DNA of 64,000 nucleotides from Bacillota bacterium (GTDB lineage Bacteria > Bacillota > Clostridia > Christensenellales > Aristaeellaceae): contig JAEZRP010000032.1 of the NCBI GenBank assembly GCA_023444095.1, positions 1 to 64,000 of the forward strand, given 5' to 3'. Shown piece by piece: positions 32,786-41,105 of this stretch. Made by a program: the position numbers and the translations under genes. Under the pieces are notes generated by a model. That model did not search any database, had not been told where the DNA came from, and saw nothing but the letters and a program-made list of their open reading frames with translations. The first letter of the stretch is position 1, and each line of letters begins with the position of its first letter.

Positions 32786-34795
32786 TCAGTACTGGAAGCT
32801 CTTGTAGTATAGCTGTTCCATGGCGAAGTTCCAGCTGATCGCGACGCCGCCGGTCGGGACATTCCGGATGTCGGAGTTGAGGATCACGCAGGACTTAATG
32901 TTGTAGAGCGGCTCGATGATGTAGAGATGCTCACCCATCCATCCGCTGAGGGAGGGAAGAACCTCATTGACGGCCGTCGCGGGGTCGACGGTGAACAGGG
33001 AATCGATCCCGAGACGGAAGTCCTTGTAGTCCTGCGGGGGCTCGAGGTAAGTCGCGTCGGTCGGAAGCTGTCCGGACAGGCCGCCCTTTGCCACCCACTG
33101 GTTCCAAAGCGGCGCCCACATGCCCGCGCCCCAGTCGGCGTAGTGCCAAAGCTGCGTGGTGTGCAGCCAATAGACGCGCATGGGAACCTCGTTCGCCTCG
33201 ACCGAGGCGGACATCAGCGTGGCCTCGGTCGAATAGACCGCCGCGTTCAGCCCGATCTCGCCCCAGAATTCAACGAGCAGCTCGCAGACCGGGATGATGT
33301 CGTTGGCGTCCGCCGCGTTCCAGATCTGCCACTTTAGAGCCTTGCCGGAGGGCGTCTCTCGGAAGCCGTCGCCGTCTACGTCTGCCATGCCCATCTCGTC
33401 GAGCAGCGCCTTTGCCGCCTCGACGTCGCCGGTGCAGGCATAGGTCGGGTTCACTTCGCCGAAGCCCTTGTAAACGGAGTCAAGAATCTCGTTCGCATCG
33501 ATGGCGCACATGAGCGCCTGACGGAAGCGGGCGTCGGTCACGACCTCCTGCCACGCCTGGGAGGCCTCGTCCTCCTTGACGGTGCCGTCGGGGTTCATGC
33601 CGTAGTTGACGTTGATGATGACGTCGGTGGGGTTCGCGTGCTTGGAGGTGATGTAGGCGGTGATGTTCGCTGTCTCCTCGTTCTCGCGGTAGAGGGAGAT
33701 GTTGTCGATGGTGGCGGACTCGCGCCCGAAGTCGGCTTCGCCCGTCATGTACTTGAGCTGCACCATCTCCATGTCCTCGACGAGGGTGACGGTGAGGTAG
33801 TCAATATAGGGAAGCTGCTGCCCGGCGGGGTCAACCTTGAAGTAATAGGGATTGCGCTCCCAGCTGATCAGGGCTCCCTCGGAGCCGGTCATGATCCAGG
33901 GATAGAGGACCGGGATGTTGGTGTCGATAAGATCCGCGAAGTAGACGCTTGTGAGCGCGTCGTTGGGATCGGTACACTCCCAGTTGGTCATGTCGACCTG
34001 GTTGAAGACGTAGGTCCACACAAGGTCCGCGGTCGGATCGTCGTAGCCCAGGATCGCGGCGAAGGGCTTGATGAACGCATAGTACGCGTCGAGAGAGCCG
34101 TGCTCCTCCTCGGCGTAGGCGATGTGAAACTTCTTGAGAAAGTGCGCGGGCTTGAGAAGGTCGGTATAGCCCTTCCAGCCGGCAATGGAGAGGTGGACGG
34201 GGAAGCCGCCGTAGCTCTCGCGAAACGAGAGGGTGAAGGTCGCGTCGTCGACGACCGTGAAGGTGAAGGGTTGGCCGTCCGCGCGGCCGCCGTCGCGCAT
34301 GTAGGAGGCGACGACAGGGGTCAGTTCCTCGTTGAATACGAAGTCGTTGATGCCGAACGCAAAGTCTTCCATGGTCACTTCCGTGCCGTCCGACCACTTG
34401 AGACCCTTGCGAAGGGTGAAGGTGAAGACCGTATTGTCCTCGTTCGCCGTGTAGGATTCGACGATGTTGGGGGTGATGACGCCGCTGTTGACGGATTCGC
34501 AGGTCAGAAGCGCCTCGTTGTTGCCGATGAACGCGTCCGCGCTCCAGTTGACGACCTTGGTAATCATCCGCAGCGCGCCGCCGTAGCTGCCTGCCTCAAA
34601 ATCGAGATACTCGGGAAGGATGTCGTCCGCGACCTTCGGAACGGCGGGCAGCCGGTCCGCGACCGCCGGAAGCGCGCCGGAGGCGACTGCCTCGTCCAGA
34701 AGCGGAGACTGGGCGTAGGTTCCCTCCGCCGACGCCGGGAGCGCCGCCAAGCTCAGGATGAGCGCCAGAGTGACAAGCCAGGCGATTTTTCTCAT
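32786..34795 (-). CDS. ABC transporter substrate-binding protein (SBP_bac_5, peptide/oligosaccharide type)
   Basis: A 669-aa extracellular solute-binding protein of the family 5 (oligopeptide, nickel, and plant oligosaccharide) type. After a signal peptide (cleavage near ASA-EG, residue 24) comes the family core: NIVESYTANEDNTVFTFTLRKGLKWSDGTEVTMEDFAFG near 110-150, and a second lobe with DARFRQALMCAIDANEILDSVYKG near 430. There is no lipobox cysteine, unlike most Gram-positive binding proteins. No permease or ATPase gene is nearby. AAGGAGG lies 8 nt before the ATG at 34795. Upstream are an extended -10 (TGCTATAAT) and the same operator as the isomerase operon. It probably binds a saccharide here. 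Confidence 0.88.
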   Translation of the reverse strand: MRKIAWLVTLALILSLAALPASAEGTYAQSPLLDEAVASGALPAVADRLPAVPKVADDILPEYLDFEAGSYGGALRMITKVVNWSADAFIGNNEALLTCESVNSGVITPNIVESYTANEDNTVFTFTLRKGLKWSDGTEVTMEDFAFGINDFVFNEELTPVVASYMRDGGRADGQPFTFTVVDDATFTLSFRESYGGFPVHLSIAGWKGYTDLLKPAHFLKKFHIAYAEEEHGSLDAYYAFIKPFAAILGYDDPTADLVWTYVFNQVDMTNWECTDPNDALTSVYFADLIDTNIPVLYPWIMTGSEGALISWERNPYYFKVDPAGQQLPYIDYLTVTLVEDMEMVQLKYMTGEADFGRESATIDNISLYRENEETANITAYITSKHANPTDVIINVNYGMNPDGTVKEDEASQAWQEVVTDARFRQALMCAIDANEILDSVYKGFGEVNPTYACTGDVEAAKALLDEMGMADVDGDGFRETPSGKALKWQIWNAADANDIIPVCELLVEFWGEIGLNAAVYSTEATLMSASVEANEVPMRVYWLHTTQLWHYADWGAGMWAPLWNQWVAKGGLSGQLPTDATYLEPPQDYKDFRLGIDSLFTVDPATAVNEVLPSLSGWMGEHLYIIEPLYNIKSCVILNSDIRNVPTGGVAISWNFAMEQLYYKSFQY

Positions 34796-34850
34796 TGTTT
34801 CTCCTCCTTGCATACATGAAACGGTCCCGTTTCCTTAACATGCTGTACAC

Positions 34851-34859
34851 ATTATAGCA
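34851..34859 (-). promoter_or_regulatory. extended -10 promoter element of the solute-binding-protein gene
   Basis: TGCTATAAT on the minus strand, with TATAAT at 34856-34851. No -35 consensus is seen. The operator copy at 34878-34895 begins 21 bp upstream, nearly as at the isomerase promoter (22 bp). Confidence 0.65.
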
Positions 34860-34877
34860 AATATTAGCGGAAACGTA

Positions 34878-34923
34878 AGAAAGAGAATGAGCGGGTTTTT
34901 GCAACCTCTAGCATAAAATAAGC
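34878..34923. promoter_or_regulatory. candidate AraC operator, copy 2
   Basis: AGAAAGAGAATGAGCGGG (34878-34895) is identical to 31792-31809. A half-site AAAATAAGC (34915-34923) matches AGAATGAGC at 7 of 9 positions and starts exactly 31 bp after it, the same spacing as in copy 1. Confidence 0.65.
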
Positions 34924-34944
34924 ATGCTGAGGGAGACGAAACGG

Positions 34945-34982
34945 GCATAAAAACGTCGGCTCCGCGCAGGGGCGGAGCCGAC
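34945..34982 (-). terminator. terminator of the GH106/GH2-like gene
   Basis: GTCGGCTCCG (34955-34964) pairs perfectly with CGGAGCCGAC (34973-34982). On the minus strand GTTTTTATG follows. It lies 10 bp beyond the stop at 34993. Confidence 0.9.
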
Positions 34983-34992
34983 AGGTACGAGT

Positions 34993-37968
34993 TCAGCGCG
35001 CCTCGAGCGCGGGAGCGATCACACCCATGGGCATGAGGAGGTAGGATTCCGTCCAGCCCGGACGGTCGGGCACGCGATCCTCATGCCAGTCGGGGTAGGA
35101 CTTGCCGTCCTCATGGGCGAAGGAGCCTTCCCAAGGCATGTTGGGAAATTCGTAACCCGCCCAGCATGCGCCGATCTCGCCCACGGGCCGGTGCCACGGG
35201 CCGATCAGATTGCGCAGCGTGCCGTAGACGCGGATTTCCAGCTCGTTGTCCCCCGGCCGCATGCCCGTCAACCGCACCCGGTACGGCGCCCAGCACAGCG
35301 CGCCCTGATATTCCCCGTTCAGATACACCTCCGCCGCGCCGCCGTGGACGCCCTCGAGGACCAAATCCGCTTCGCCCTCCGCGCGCACGGTGCGTGAGAG
35401 GGACATCGTTCCCCAGTAGAAGGGATAGCCGCAGCCCACGATCTCGTCGCCCACGGTCGCGTCCTCGGCCGCGAGCGTGAAATCGGGACTCATGCGGATC
35501 GCGCCGGGCACGCACATCTCGCGGACGGAGCGTACGGCGAAGTCCCCCAGAATCGCGATCGGCTCGAGTTCCACGCCGGGCAGGTTTTCAAAAAGTGATG
35601 TGATCGCGTGCCGGAACTTCGCCAGAGGCTCAAAGTGCCTCCTGAGAACGAGGCGATGGCTCCCCGGCGCGATGTCCGGGAGCTGCACCGTGCGGAAACT
35701 TCGTGCGGCGAAGAACCCGTCCGCTTCGCTCCCGAACTCGACGCCGTCCAGATACAGGGTATGCGCCGCGGGATTCTCCAGCATCAGCTTCGCGTCCTTC
35801 AGCGGAATTTCCGTCTCGAACCGCGTCTCCAGAGTCAGTTCTCCCCGGTACGCCCGCTCGGTCAGCATGCGCTGGATCGCGAGGATCGGGTACGCCCTCT
35901 CCCCCATCGGCTCGCCCTCGGTGGCGAAGCGGAAGTACTCGAGCACAAGCGCATTCGGCATGTGCCGGGTCAGCCGCCAGCCGCCTTCGAGCGGCAGGAC
36001 GCGTGCGGGCTTTGCTTCCGAAGGGCATGCGGGCGCGCCGGGCCGGAGCCGGAGAAGCGCGCTCCCGCCCTCGGGCAAGGTGATCTCCACGCGCGTCTCC
36101 CCGCCGTCGAGCCGCGCGGGCGCGGGCGTGACGGCGCCATCCTCCGGCCGGAATTCCTCGGCGCGCCAACCGCCCGGCACGGCGAGAGTCCCCCGCGCGG
36201 GCGCAGCGCAGTCGTCGTTCGTGAGGAAGAACAGGAGGTCGTCCCCATCCCGCCTCAAGTGGACGAGCACGCGGGTCGGGTCGCCCTCGCCCTCGTAGCG
36301 GTAGCGCGCAGGCGTCTCCGCGAGTAGATCGGCGAGTTTGCGCAGTCCCTCGGCGCGCTCCGGAGCAAGCTGTCCGGCGACCGGCGCGCCCGCGTCCGTC
36401 TCCCCCGGGGCGCCGCCGAACGCGATCACGCGCCCGCCCGCGTCGCGGAAGCGGCGCAAGAGCGCAAGCGTGCTTTCGCGGATCACGCGCATGCGAGGCA
36501 ATACGACGGTGCGGTACTCCATATTGCCCACGGCAAGCGCGCCGCCCTCCGTCACGGATCCAACCTGTGCGAGCGTATCCTCGTCGCCCAGCTCGAAGTT
36601 CTCCTGCATCGCGCACAAGTCGCGCACAAGCTGGCTGAAGGACTGGTCGAACCGCCGGAGCGCCGGGTTCTCGTCGGCGACGCCGCGCGCGCGGTGGAGC
36701 GTGAACGCGGTCTCCATGGGATGGAGAACCAGAACGTCGCGCACGGGCCGCCCGCGCCGCAAAAACGCCGTCTCCCGCGCGAGCGCGTCGGTGAGATTGT
36801 GGTACACGGGCCAGTAGGGCTGGTAGTCGTTGACGTGCGGCGGGTACGCGCGCTTTCCGCGGCCCGCGAGCGAATAGAAGATGCCGTGTACGCTGCGGTG
36901 GTTGATGCCAAGCGCCGCGAAGTGGTCGAACATGCGCTTCTGGTCGCGCAGGTTCAGATTCTCGGTGCTCACGCCGTACATCTCCGCAAGGATCAGCTCG
37001 CTCCCGTTCTGATGCGCCGCCGAGGAACACTGAAGCGGCGTCACGAACTCTCCAAACTCCGACCACTCGACCTCGTAGGGAACGGCCTTTTTGATCTCGC
37101 CGTGCCGCCAGTTCATCTGCGCGGTCAGGTAGTCGATTCCCGGCACATCAAAATACTTGTACAGGGGCATGGTGAAGCACGTCGCGCGGATCTGACTCTC
37201 CATGCGGTCCTCGCGCATCAGGTGACCGCTGAACCACAGCCCGTTTTCGTGACACCAGTCCCGCACGGCGGCGAAGTAGGCGTCCTGAATGAGCTTCAGA
37301 ACCGTGCGCCAGTAGCGCAGACGCACCTTTTCGCAGCCCTCCCCGTCGACGAACAGCAGGTGCAGCCGGTCCATCGGGAACGCCTCGCCCCACATCTCCC
37401 GGTAGGCATCCGGGAGGCCGTCCGTCCACGGAAGGTCGGCGCGGAAGTAGCTCGGCTCGTCCACCCACATGGAGACGATGGTTTTTCCGAATTCGGGTCG
37501 GAAATCCCGCCACATCTCCTCGTAGCTCTTTTGAACGTAGTAGGCGCACGCGTCCTTGCTGAGCATGTCGAGGATGATGCCCGAAGGCGCGAGTCGGTAG
37601 TCGTAGCCATCGTAGGACAGGAGGAGCGCGCCCTCCCCCGTCCCCGTCGCGAACTGGCGGACGTTGCCGAGGGAGTATTCGACCGGCAGATCCGGCACGG
37701 CCTCGGGCATGTAGCCCGCCTGCATGAAGAGCGTCATGCCCAGCGCCTTCGCCTCGTCCACGGCGACGCGCATGTTCTTCATCCAGTCCTCCCCAGGATA
37801 GTCCGACTTGAGGCCGATGTAGGTTCGGGCGATGACGCTCGCGACGCCCTGCGCGCGCATTTCGCGCAGCTGGCGGCGAATCTCCGCCTCGTCCAGGCGG
37901 TCGTTCAGCATCCAGAAATCCGTTCCCCGGCAAATGTCGGGCGGCGAAGCAAACCAGTTTTCGGACAT
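34993..37968 (-). CDS. large glycoside hydrolase, GH106/GH2-like
   Basis: A 991-aa enzyme without a signal peptide. It starts with FASPPDICRGTDFWMLND and EIRRQLREMRAQGVASVIARTYIG, the layout of alpha-L-rhamnosidases of family GH106 and relatives (TIM barrel). Acidic segments FGKTIVSMWVDEPSYF near 205 and ELILAEMYGVSTENLN near 355 are likely catalytic-loop regions. A GATase-like stretch (VIAFGGAPGE) lies near 540. The end holds a galactose-binding-like fold typical of GH2 sugar-binding domains (VHGGAAEVYLNGEYQGALCWAPYRVRL near 905-930, NLIGPWH near 945). The ATG at 37968 has AGGAGG 7 nt upstream; MDMS at 37974 is too close. It is divergent from AraC regulator 2. Rhamnosidase activity is the best guess. 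Confidence 0.8.
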   Translation of the reverse strand: MSENWFASPPDICRGTDFWMLNDRLDEAEIRRQLREMRAQGVASVIARTYIGLKSDYPGEDWMKNMRVAVDEAKALGMTLFMQAGYMPEAVPDLPVEYSLGNVRQFATGTGEGALLLSYDGYDYRLAPSGIILDMLSKDACAYYVQKSYEEMWRDFRPEFGKTIVSMWVDEPSYFRADLPWTDGLPDAYREMWGEAFPMDRLHLLFVDGEGCEKVRLRYWRTVLKLIQDAYFAAVRDWCHENGLWFSGHLMREDRMESQIRATCFTMPLYKYFDVPGIDYLTAQMNWRHGEIKKAVPYEVEWSEFGEFVTPLQCSSAAHQNGSELILAEMYGVSTENLNLRDQKRMFDHFAALGINHRSVHGIFYSLAGRGKRAYPPHVNDYQPYWPVYHNLTDALARETAFLRRGRPVRDVLVLHPMETAFTLHRARGVADENPALRRFDQSFSQLVRDLCAMQENFELGDEDTLAQVGSVTEGGALAVGNMEYRTVVLPRMRVIRESTLALLRRFRDAGGRVIAFGGAPGETDAGAPVAGQLAPERAEGLRKLADLLAETPARYRYEGEGDPTRVLVHLRRDGDDLLFFLTNDDCAAPARGTLAVPGGWRAEEFRPEDGAVTPAPARLDGGETRVEITLPEGGSALLRLRPGAPACPSEAKPARVLPLEGGWRLTRHMPNALVLEYFRFATEGEPMGERAYPILAIQRMLTERAYRGELTLETRFETEIPLKDAKLMLENPAAHTLYLDGVEFGSEADGFFAARSFRTVQLPDIAPGSHRLVLRRHFEPLAKFRHAITSLFENLPGVELEPIAILGDFAVRSVREMCVPGAIRMSPDFTLAAEDATVGDEIVGCGYPFYWGTMSLSRTVRAEGEADLVLEGVHGGAAEVYLNGEYQGALCWAPYRVRLTGMRPGDNELEIRVYGTLRNLIGPWHRPVGEIGACWAGYEFPNMPWEGSFAHEDGKSYPDWHEDRVPDRPGWTESYLLMPMGVIAPALEAR

Positions 37969-38089
37969 GTCCATGCCTCCTGTCGTTTTCCTGCTCATGA
38001 GTTTACAGGATTCTAATGGGAACGGCAAGGCACAAAGTGACCACTTATCGTACAATGTGTCCATAAAATCTGTACTCGGGAGGCACGAA

Positions 38090-38899
38090 ATGGAAGCGCG
38101 GTGGACGGAGGATTTCGACGTGCAGGTGGAGCGGGTGCTTCTGGCGCACCACTGCGTGCAGGAGCCGGGGCTGCGGCTGGAAGCCTACAAGGGCGGGCGC
38201 ATGTCCTGCGGGATGATCTGTGCGGTGTCCGGCGAGGCGGACTATTCGTTCGCCAGCGGGCGGCTCGCGCGGCTGCGAGGCGGTGACGTGGTCTTTATCC
38301 CCGCCACCGCCGCTTACGCCATGAAGGTGGCGGGCGGGGTGCCCTTTGACCACTATACGGTCAACTTTCTCTCCGAACCGGAGACACTGGGATGGCTCGC
38401 CGACGAGGAAATCAGCACAATCTGCCCCGACGAGTTTGCCGCCTTCCGCGTTCGATTCGACGAAATCGCGCGCGTCTGGGGCCGCAAGCAGGCGGGCTAT
38501 CGGATGCAGGCGCGCGCGCTTCTTCTTGCGCTTTTGCACGCGTTCCTGCTCGAGGGCGCGGAGGCTCGCCGGGACGCCGCCGCCCGCGCGGAGACGCTCC
38601 CCGCCAAAAGATACATCGACGAGCGCTTCGATCAGCCCATTACACTCGAATCGCTCGCCGGCCTGTGCTGCATGAGCCGCACGCATTTTCGCAGGCTCTT
38701 TCATGCCGCGTACGGCGTCTCCCCCATCGCGTACCTGATCGGCGTGCGCGTCGAGAAGGCGAAGGACCTCCTGCTCATGCGCACCTGCACGCTCGACGAG
38801 ATCTCCCAGCGCACGGGGCACGCGAGTACGAGCTACTTCATCCGCGTCTTTCGCAAGCAGACCGGCATGACGCCGCGCCAGTTTTCCCGGCTGTATTGA
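38090..38899 (+). CDS. AraC family transcriptional regulator 2
   Basis: A 269-aa regulator with an N-terminal cupin-type arm (ICAVSGEADYSFASGRLARLRGGDVVFIPATAAYAMKV) and a C-terminal AraC double HTH: YIDERFDQPITLESLAGLCCMSRTHFRRLFHAAYGVSPIAYLIGVRVEKAKDLL, then DEISQRTGHASTSYFIRVFRKQTGMTPRQF. It starts at 38090 with GGGAGG 7 nt upstream. It is divergent from the large hydrolase and likely controls it. The 121-bp gap holds a 12-bp palindrome (AAGTGACCACTT, 38035-38046) that may be an operator. The operator motif of AraC regulator 1 is absent here. Confidence 0.92.
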   Translation: MEARWTEDFDVQVERVLLAHHCVQEPGLRLEAYKGGRMSCGMICAVSGEADYSFASGRLARLRGGDVVFIPATAAYAMKVAGGVPFDHYTVNFLSEPETLGWLADEEISTICPDEFAAFRVRFDEIARVWGRKQAGYRMQARALLLALLHAFLLEGAEARRDAAARAETLPAKRYIDERFDQPITLESLAGLCCMSRTHFRRLFHAAYGVSPIAYLIGVRVEKAKDLLLMRTCTLDEISQRTGHASTSYFIRVFRKQTGMTPRQFSRLY

Positions 38900-38902
38900 G
38901 TC

Positions 38903-39715
38903 TCATTCCCCGCCCGACGGCAGGCGTGGTGTCTCGAGGGCCGGACTCTTCTTCGCGCGGGAAAGGTCGGATGTGAATTCGGTCATGACGCGCCGGTAGC
39001 GGAGCGGCAGGTGGCCGCGCTGGCACTTGTAGTTTCTGCGCTGCGTAATCGCGACCGCCGCGTGGAACCTGCGCCACAGCGCGCGCACGGCGCGCTCCAT
39101 TTCGTCCGGCTCCGGAAGCTCCAGCGCCTCGAGGGGCACGATCCGCCCGCGCCCGTTTTTTGCGACGATCGCTTCGTGGTGCGTGCGGTCGAAGATGATG
39201 AACGAGTCGTTGGGGTAGCGGTCGACGAAGTGATCCGCGATCAGCGTGAGCACGCGATTCTTGGGTTCGATGACGGCGGCCAGCACGCCCGCGTTCTGTG
39301 TGAACCGCACGAAGCCCGTATAAAGGTGCGCCTCCCGCCCCAGTTGCATGACGGCGTTGGTGATCGGCGCGACCGCGTCGTGGTACCGAAGGTCCGTGAC
39401 GCCCGCCCCGACCCGAAATCCGAACCGAAGGAATGCGAGAATGTGCTTCTCGCGTCCGGGAAGGCAGGTCAGCATCGCCCGCTCGACCAGCTGCAGCGCC
39501 TCCTCCGAGATGCGCGCGGGAATCGAGCGGAGCACCCGCGCGGCACGCGCCGGATCGGTTTTGATCTCGCGCGTCTCGAAGAACGAAAGTTGATGGTCTT
39601 CCGGACCGAGGATGGCGTCCGGCATCTCCTTTTTTTCATAGCTCTCGAACACGCAGGACATCAGGCCGTCGAGCGTTCCGTCGTAGCGGTAGACTATATC
39701 TGTCCGGTCAGGCAT
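38903..39715 (-). CDS. TIGR03915-family protein, partner of radical SAM DNA enzyme
   Basis: A 270-aa protein of the family always found beside the TIGR03916 radical SAM protein (putative DNA modification or repair). It starts MPDRTDIVYRYDGTLDGLMSCVFESYEKKE and has the conserved PLRYRRVMTEF near the C-terminus. The second half (DRYPNDSFIIFDRTHHEAIVAKNGRG) resembles the DUF4130 region. The biochemical role is unknown. The start at 39715 lies 22 bp inside the radical SAM gene, so the two are coupled. An in-frame ORF further upstream lies inside that gene and is rejected. The stop is convergent with AraC regulator 2. Confidence 0.85.
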   Translation of the reverse strand: MPDRTDIVYRYDGTLDGLMSCVFESYEKKEMPDAILGPEDHQLSFFETREIKTDPARAARVLRSIPARISEEALQLVERAMLTCLPGREKHILAFLRFGFRVGAGVTDLRYHDAVAPITNAVMQLGREAHLYTGFVRFTQNAGVLAAVIEPKNRVLTLIADHFVDRYPNDSFIIFDRTHHEAIVAKNGRGRIVPLEALELPEPDEMERAVRALWRRFHAAVAITQRRNYKCQRGHLPLRYRRVMTEFTSDLSRAKKSPALETPRLPSGGE

Positions 39716-40986
39716 TTCTGCAAATCCTCCCGCGTCGGGTCGAGCATGGAGAGCTGCACCGCCTCCCGACCGAGCACGGTCGCCCGATCCGAAAGAAGGC
39801 TCGTCAGAATCTCGGGTTCGTTCAGATACAGCCGGATGAGCGTCTTTCCGGAGCAGGTGATGAAGTGCTGCGCGCGCTTCAACACCACGCCCATCTTCTT
39901 GAGCGCCAGAAAATCCAGCGCGCCGTACCTGCGGGCCTGCTGGATGCGCCACGCGCTCTTGACGCCGATGCCTGGCACGCGCAAGAGAAGCTCGAGGGGC
40001 GCGCGGTTGACGTCCAGCGGAAATTGATCCAGATGCCCAACCGCCCAGTTGCACTTGGGATCGAGGCAGGGATCGAGGTTCGGGCGGCGATCGTCCAGGA
40101 TCTCCTCCGCGCGGAAGCCGTAGAAGCGCAAAAGCCAGTCCGCCTGATACAGCCTGTGCTCCCGCAGGAGCGGCGGCGGCGTGCCGACGGGGGGCAGCAG
40201 TCGGTCGTCGTTGAGCGGCACATAGGCCGAGTAGAACACGCGCTTCAAGCGGAATTTCTCATAAAGCGCCTGGGAGAGCGTGAGGATGGTTCGATCGGTC
40301 TCGGGGGACGCGCCGACGATCATCTGCGTGGCCTGCCCCGCGGGCGCGAATTTGGGCGCGTGTCGGTAGAACGTCATGGCGTTCTTCGTCTCGCTGATGG
40401 CACCCGCGATCAGATTCATCGGGCCGAGGATGCTCGCGCGGCTCTTTTCGGGCGCGAGGCGCTGGAGGCTCTCCCGCGACGGAAGCTCGATGTTGACGCT
40501 CATGCGGTCGGCGTAAAGCCCCATGCGCTCGATCAAAAGCGGGTCCGCGCCGGGAATGGCCTTACAGTGGATGTAGCCGCCAAAGCGGTATTCCTCGCGC
40601 AGAATGCGCAGCGCCTCGGTCATCATTTCGCAGGTGCGGTCTGCCGAGCCCACCACGGCGGAGCTGAGGAACAGCCCCTCGATGTAGTTCCTGCGGTAAA
40701 AGTTCATCGTCAGGTCCGCAAGCTCCCGCGGCTCGAAGGTCGTGCGCGGAGCGTCGTTTGCGCGGCGGTTGACGCAATAGGCGCAGTCGTACCGGCAGGC
40801 GTTTGACATCAGGACCTTGAGAAGCGAGATGCAGCGCCCGTCGCCCGCAAAGCTGTGGCAGATGCCGCAGCCGACGCTGTTGCCGATGGCGGCGCCCTTG
40901 CCGGAGCGGTTCACGCCGGACGAGGTGCAGGCGACGTCGTACTTCGCCGCATCCGTCAGGATCGTGAGCTTTTCCATCGGGTCCAT
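39694..40986 (-). CDS. radical SAM protein, putative DNA modification/repair (TIGR03916)
   Basis: A 430-aa radical SAM enzyme. The [4Fe-4S] triad is Cys64-Cys68-Cys71 (ACRYDCAYCVNRR). Extra cysteines sit at 20, 40, 43 and 52 (GCGICHSFAGDGRC), as in this family. The C-terminus has a helix-hairpin-helix segment (LLLRVPGIGVKSAWRIQQARRYG, about 330-352), which suggests DNA binding. The reaction is unknown. GGAGGG lies 7 nt before the ATG at 40986, with a strong promoter at 41035-41063. The downstream partner gene is translationally coupled. Confidence 0.9.
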   Translation of the reverse strand: MDPMEKLTILTDAAKYDVACTSSGVNRSGKGAAIGNSVGCGICHSFAGDGRCISLLKVLMSNACRYDCAYCVNRRANDAPRTTFEPRELADLTMNFYRRNYIEGLFLSSAVVGSADRTCEMMTEALRILREEYRFGGYIHCKAIPGADPLLIERMGLYADRMSVNIELPSRESLQRLAPEKSRASILGPMNLIAGAISETKNAMTFYRHAPKFAPAGQATQMIVGASPETDRTILTLSQALYEKFRLKRVFYSAYVPLNDDRLLPPVGTPPPLLREHRLYQADWLLRFYGFRAEEILDDRRPNLDPCLDPKCNWAVGHLDQFPLDVNRAPLELLLRVPGIGVKSAWRIQQARRYGALDFLALKKMGVVLKRAQHFITCSGKTLIRLYLNEPEILTSLLSDRATVLGREAVQLSMLDPTREDLQKCLTGQI

Positions 40987-41034
40987 GCCGTATCCCTCCG
41001 TTTTTCAGCGTATCGAACACATGTTCTCAAGGGG

Positions 41035-41063
41035 ATTATAGCATGCAAACGGGCATCCGGCAA
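41035..41063 (-). promoter_or_regulatory. promoter of the radical SAM operon
   Basis: TTGCCG (41063-41058), a 17-bp spacer ending TGC (extended -10), and TATAAT (41040-41035) on the minus strand. Confidence 0.8.
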
Positions 41064-41076
41064 TCGAACGCAAGAT

Positions 41077-41105
41077 TAAAAAAGACCGCCGACGCGTGTC
41101 AGCGG
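41077..41105 (-). terminator. terminator of the NUDIX gene
   Basis: On the minus strand CCGCTGAC-acgc-GTCGGCGG (one U-G pair) is followed by TCTTTTTT. The hairpin includes the stop codon of the NUDIX gene (41099-41101). Confidence 0.8.

Noticed and set aside
38035..38046. AAGTGACCACTT palindrome between AraC regulator 2 and the large hydrolase, as a proven operator.
   Set aside because: It is only 12 bp and not repeated elsewhere in the window, and AraC proteins usually bind direct repeats. It is left as a hint only.
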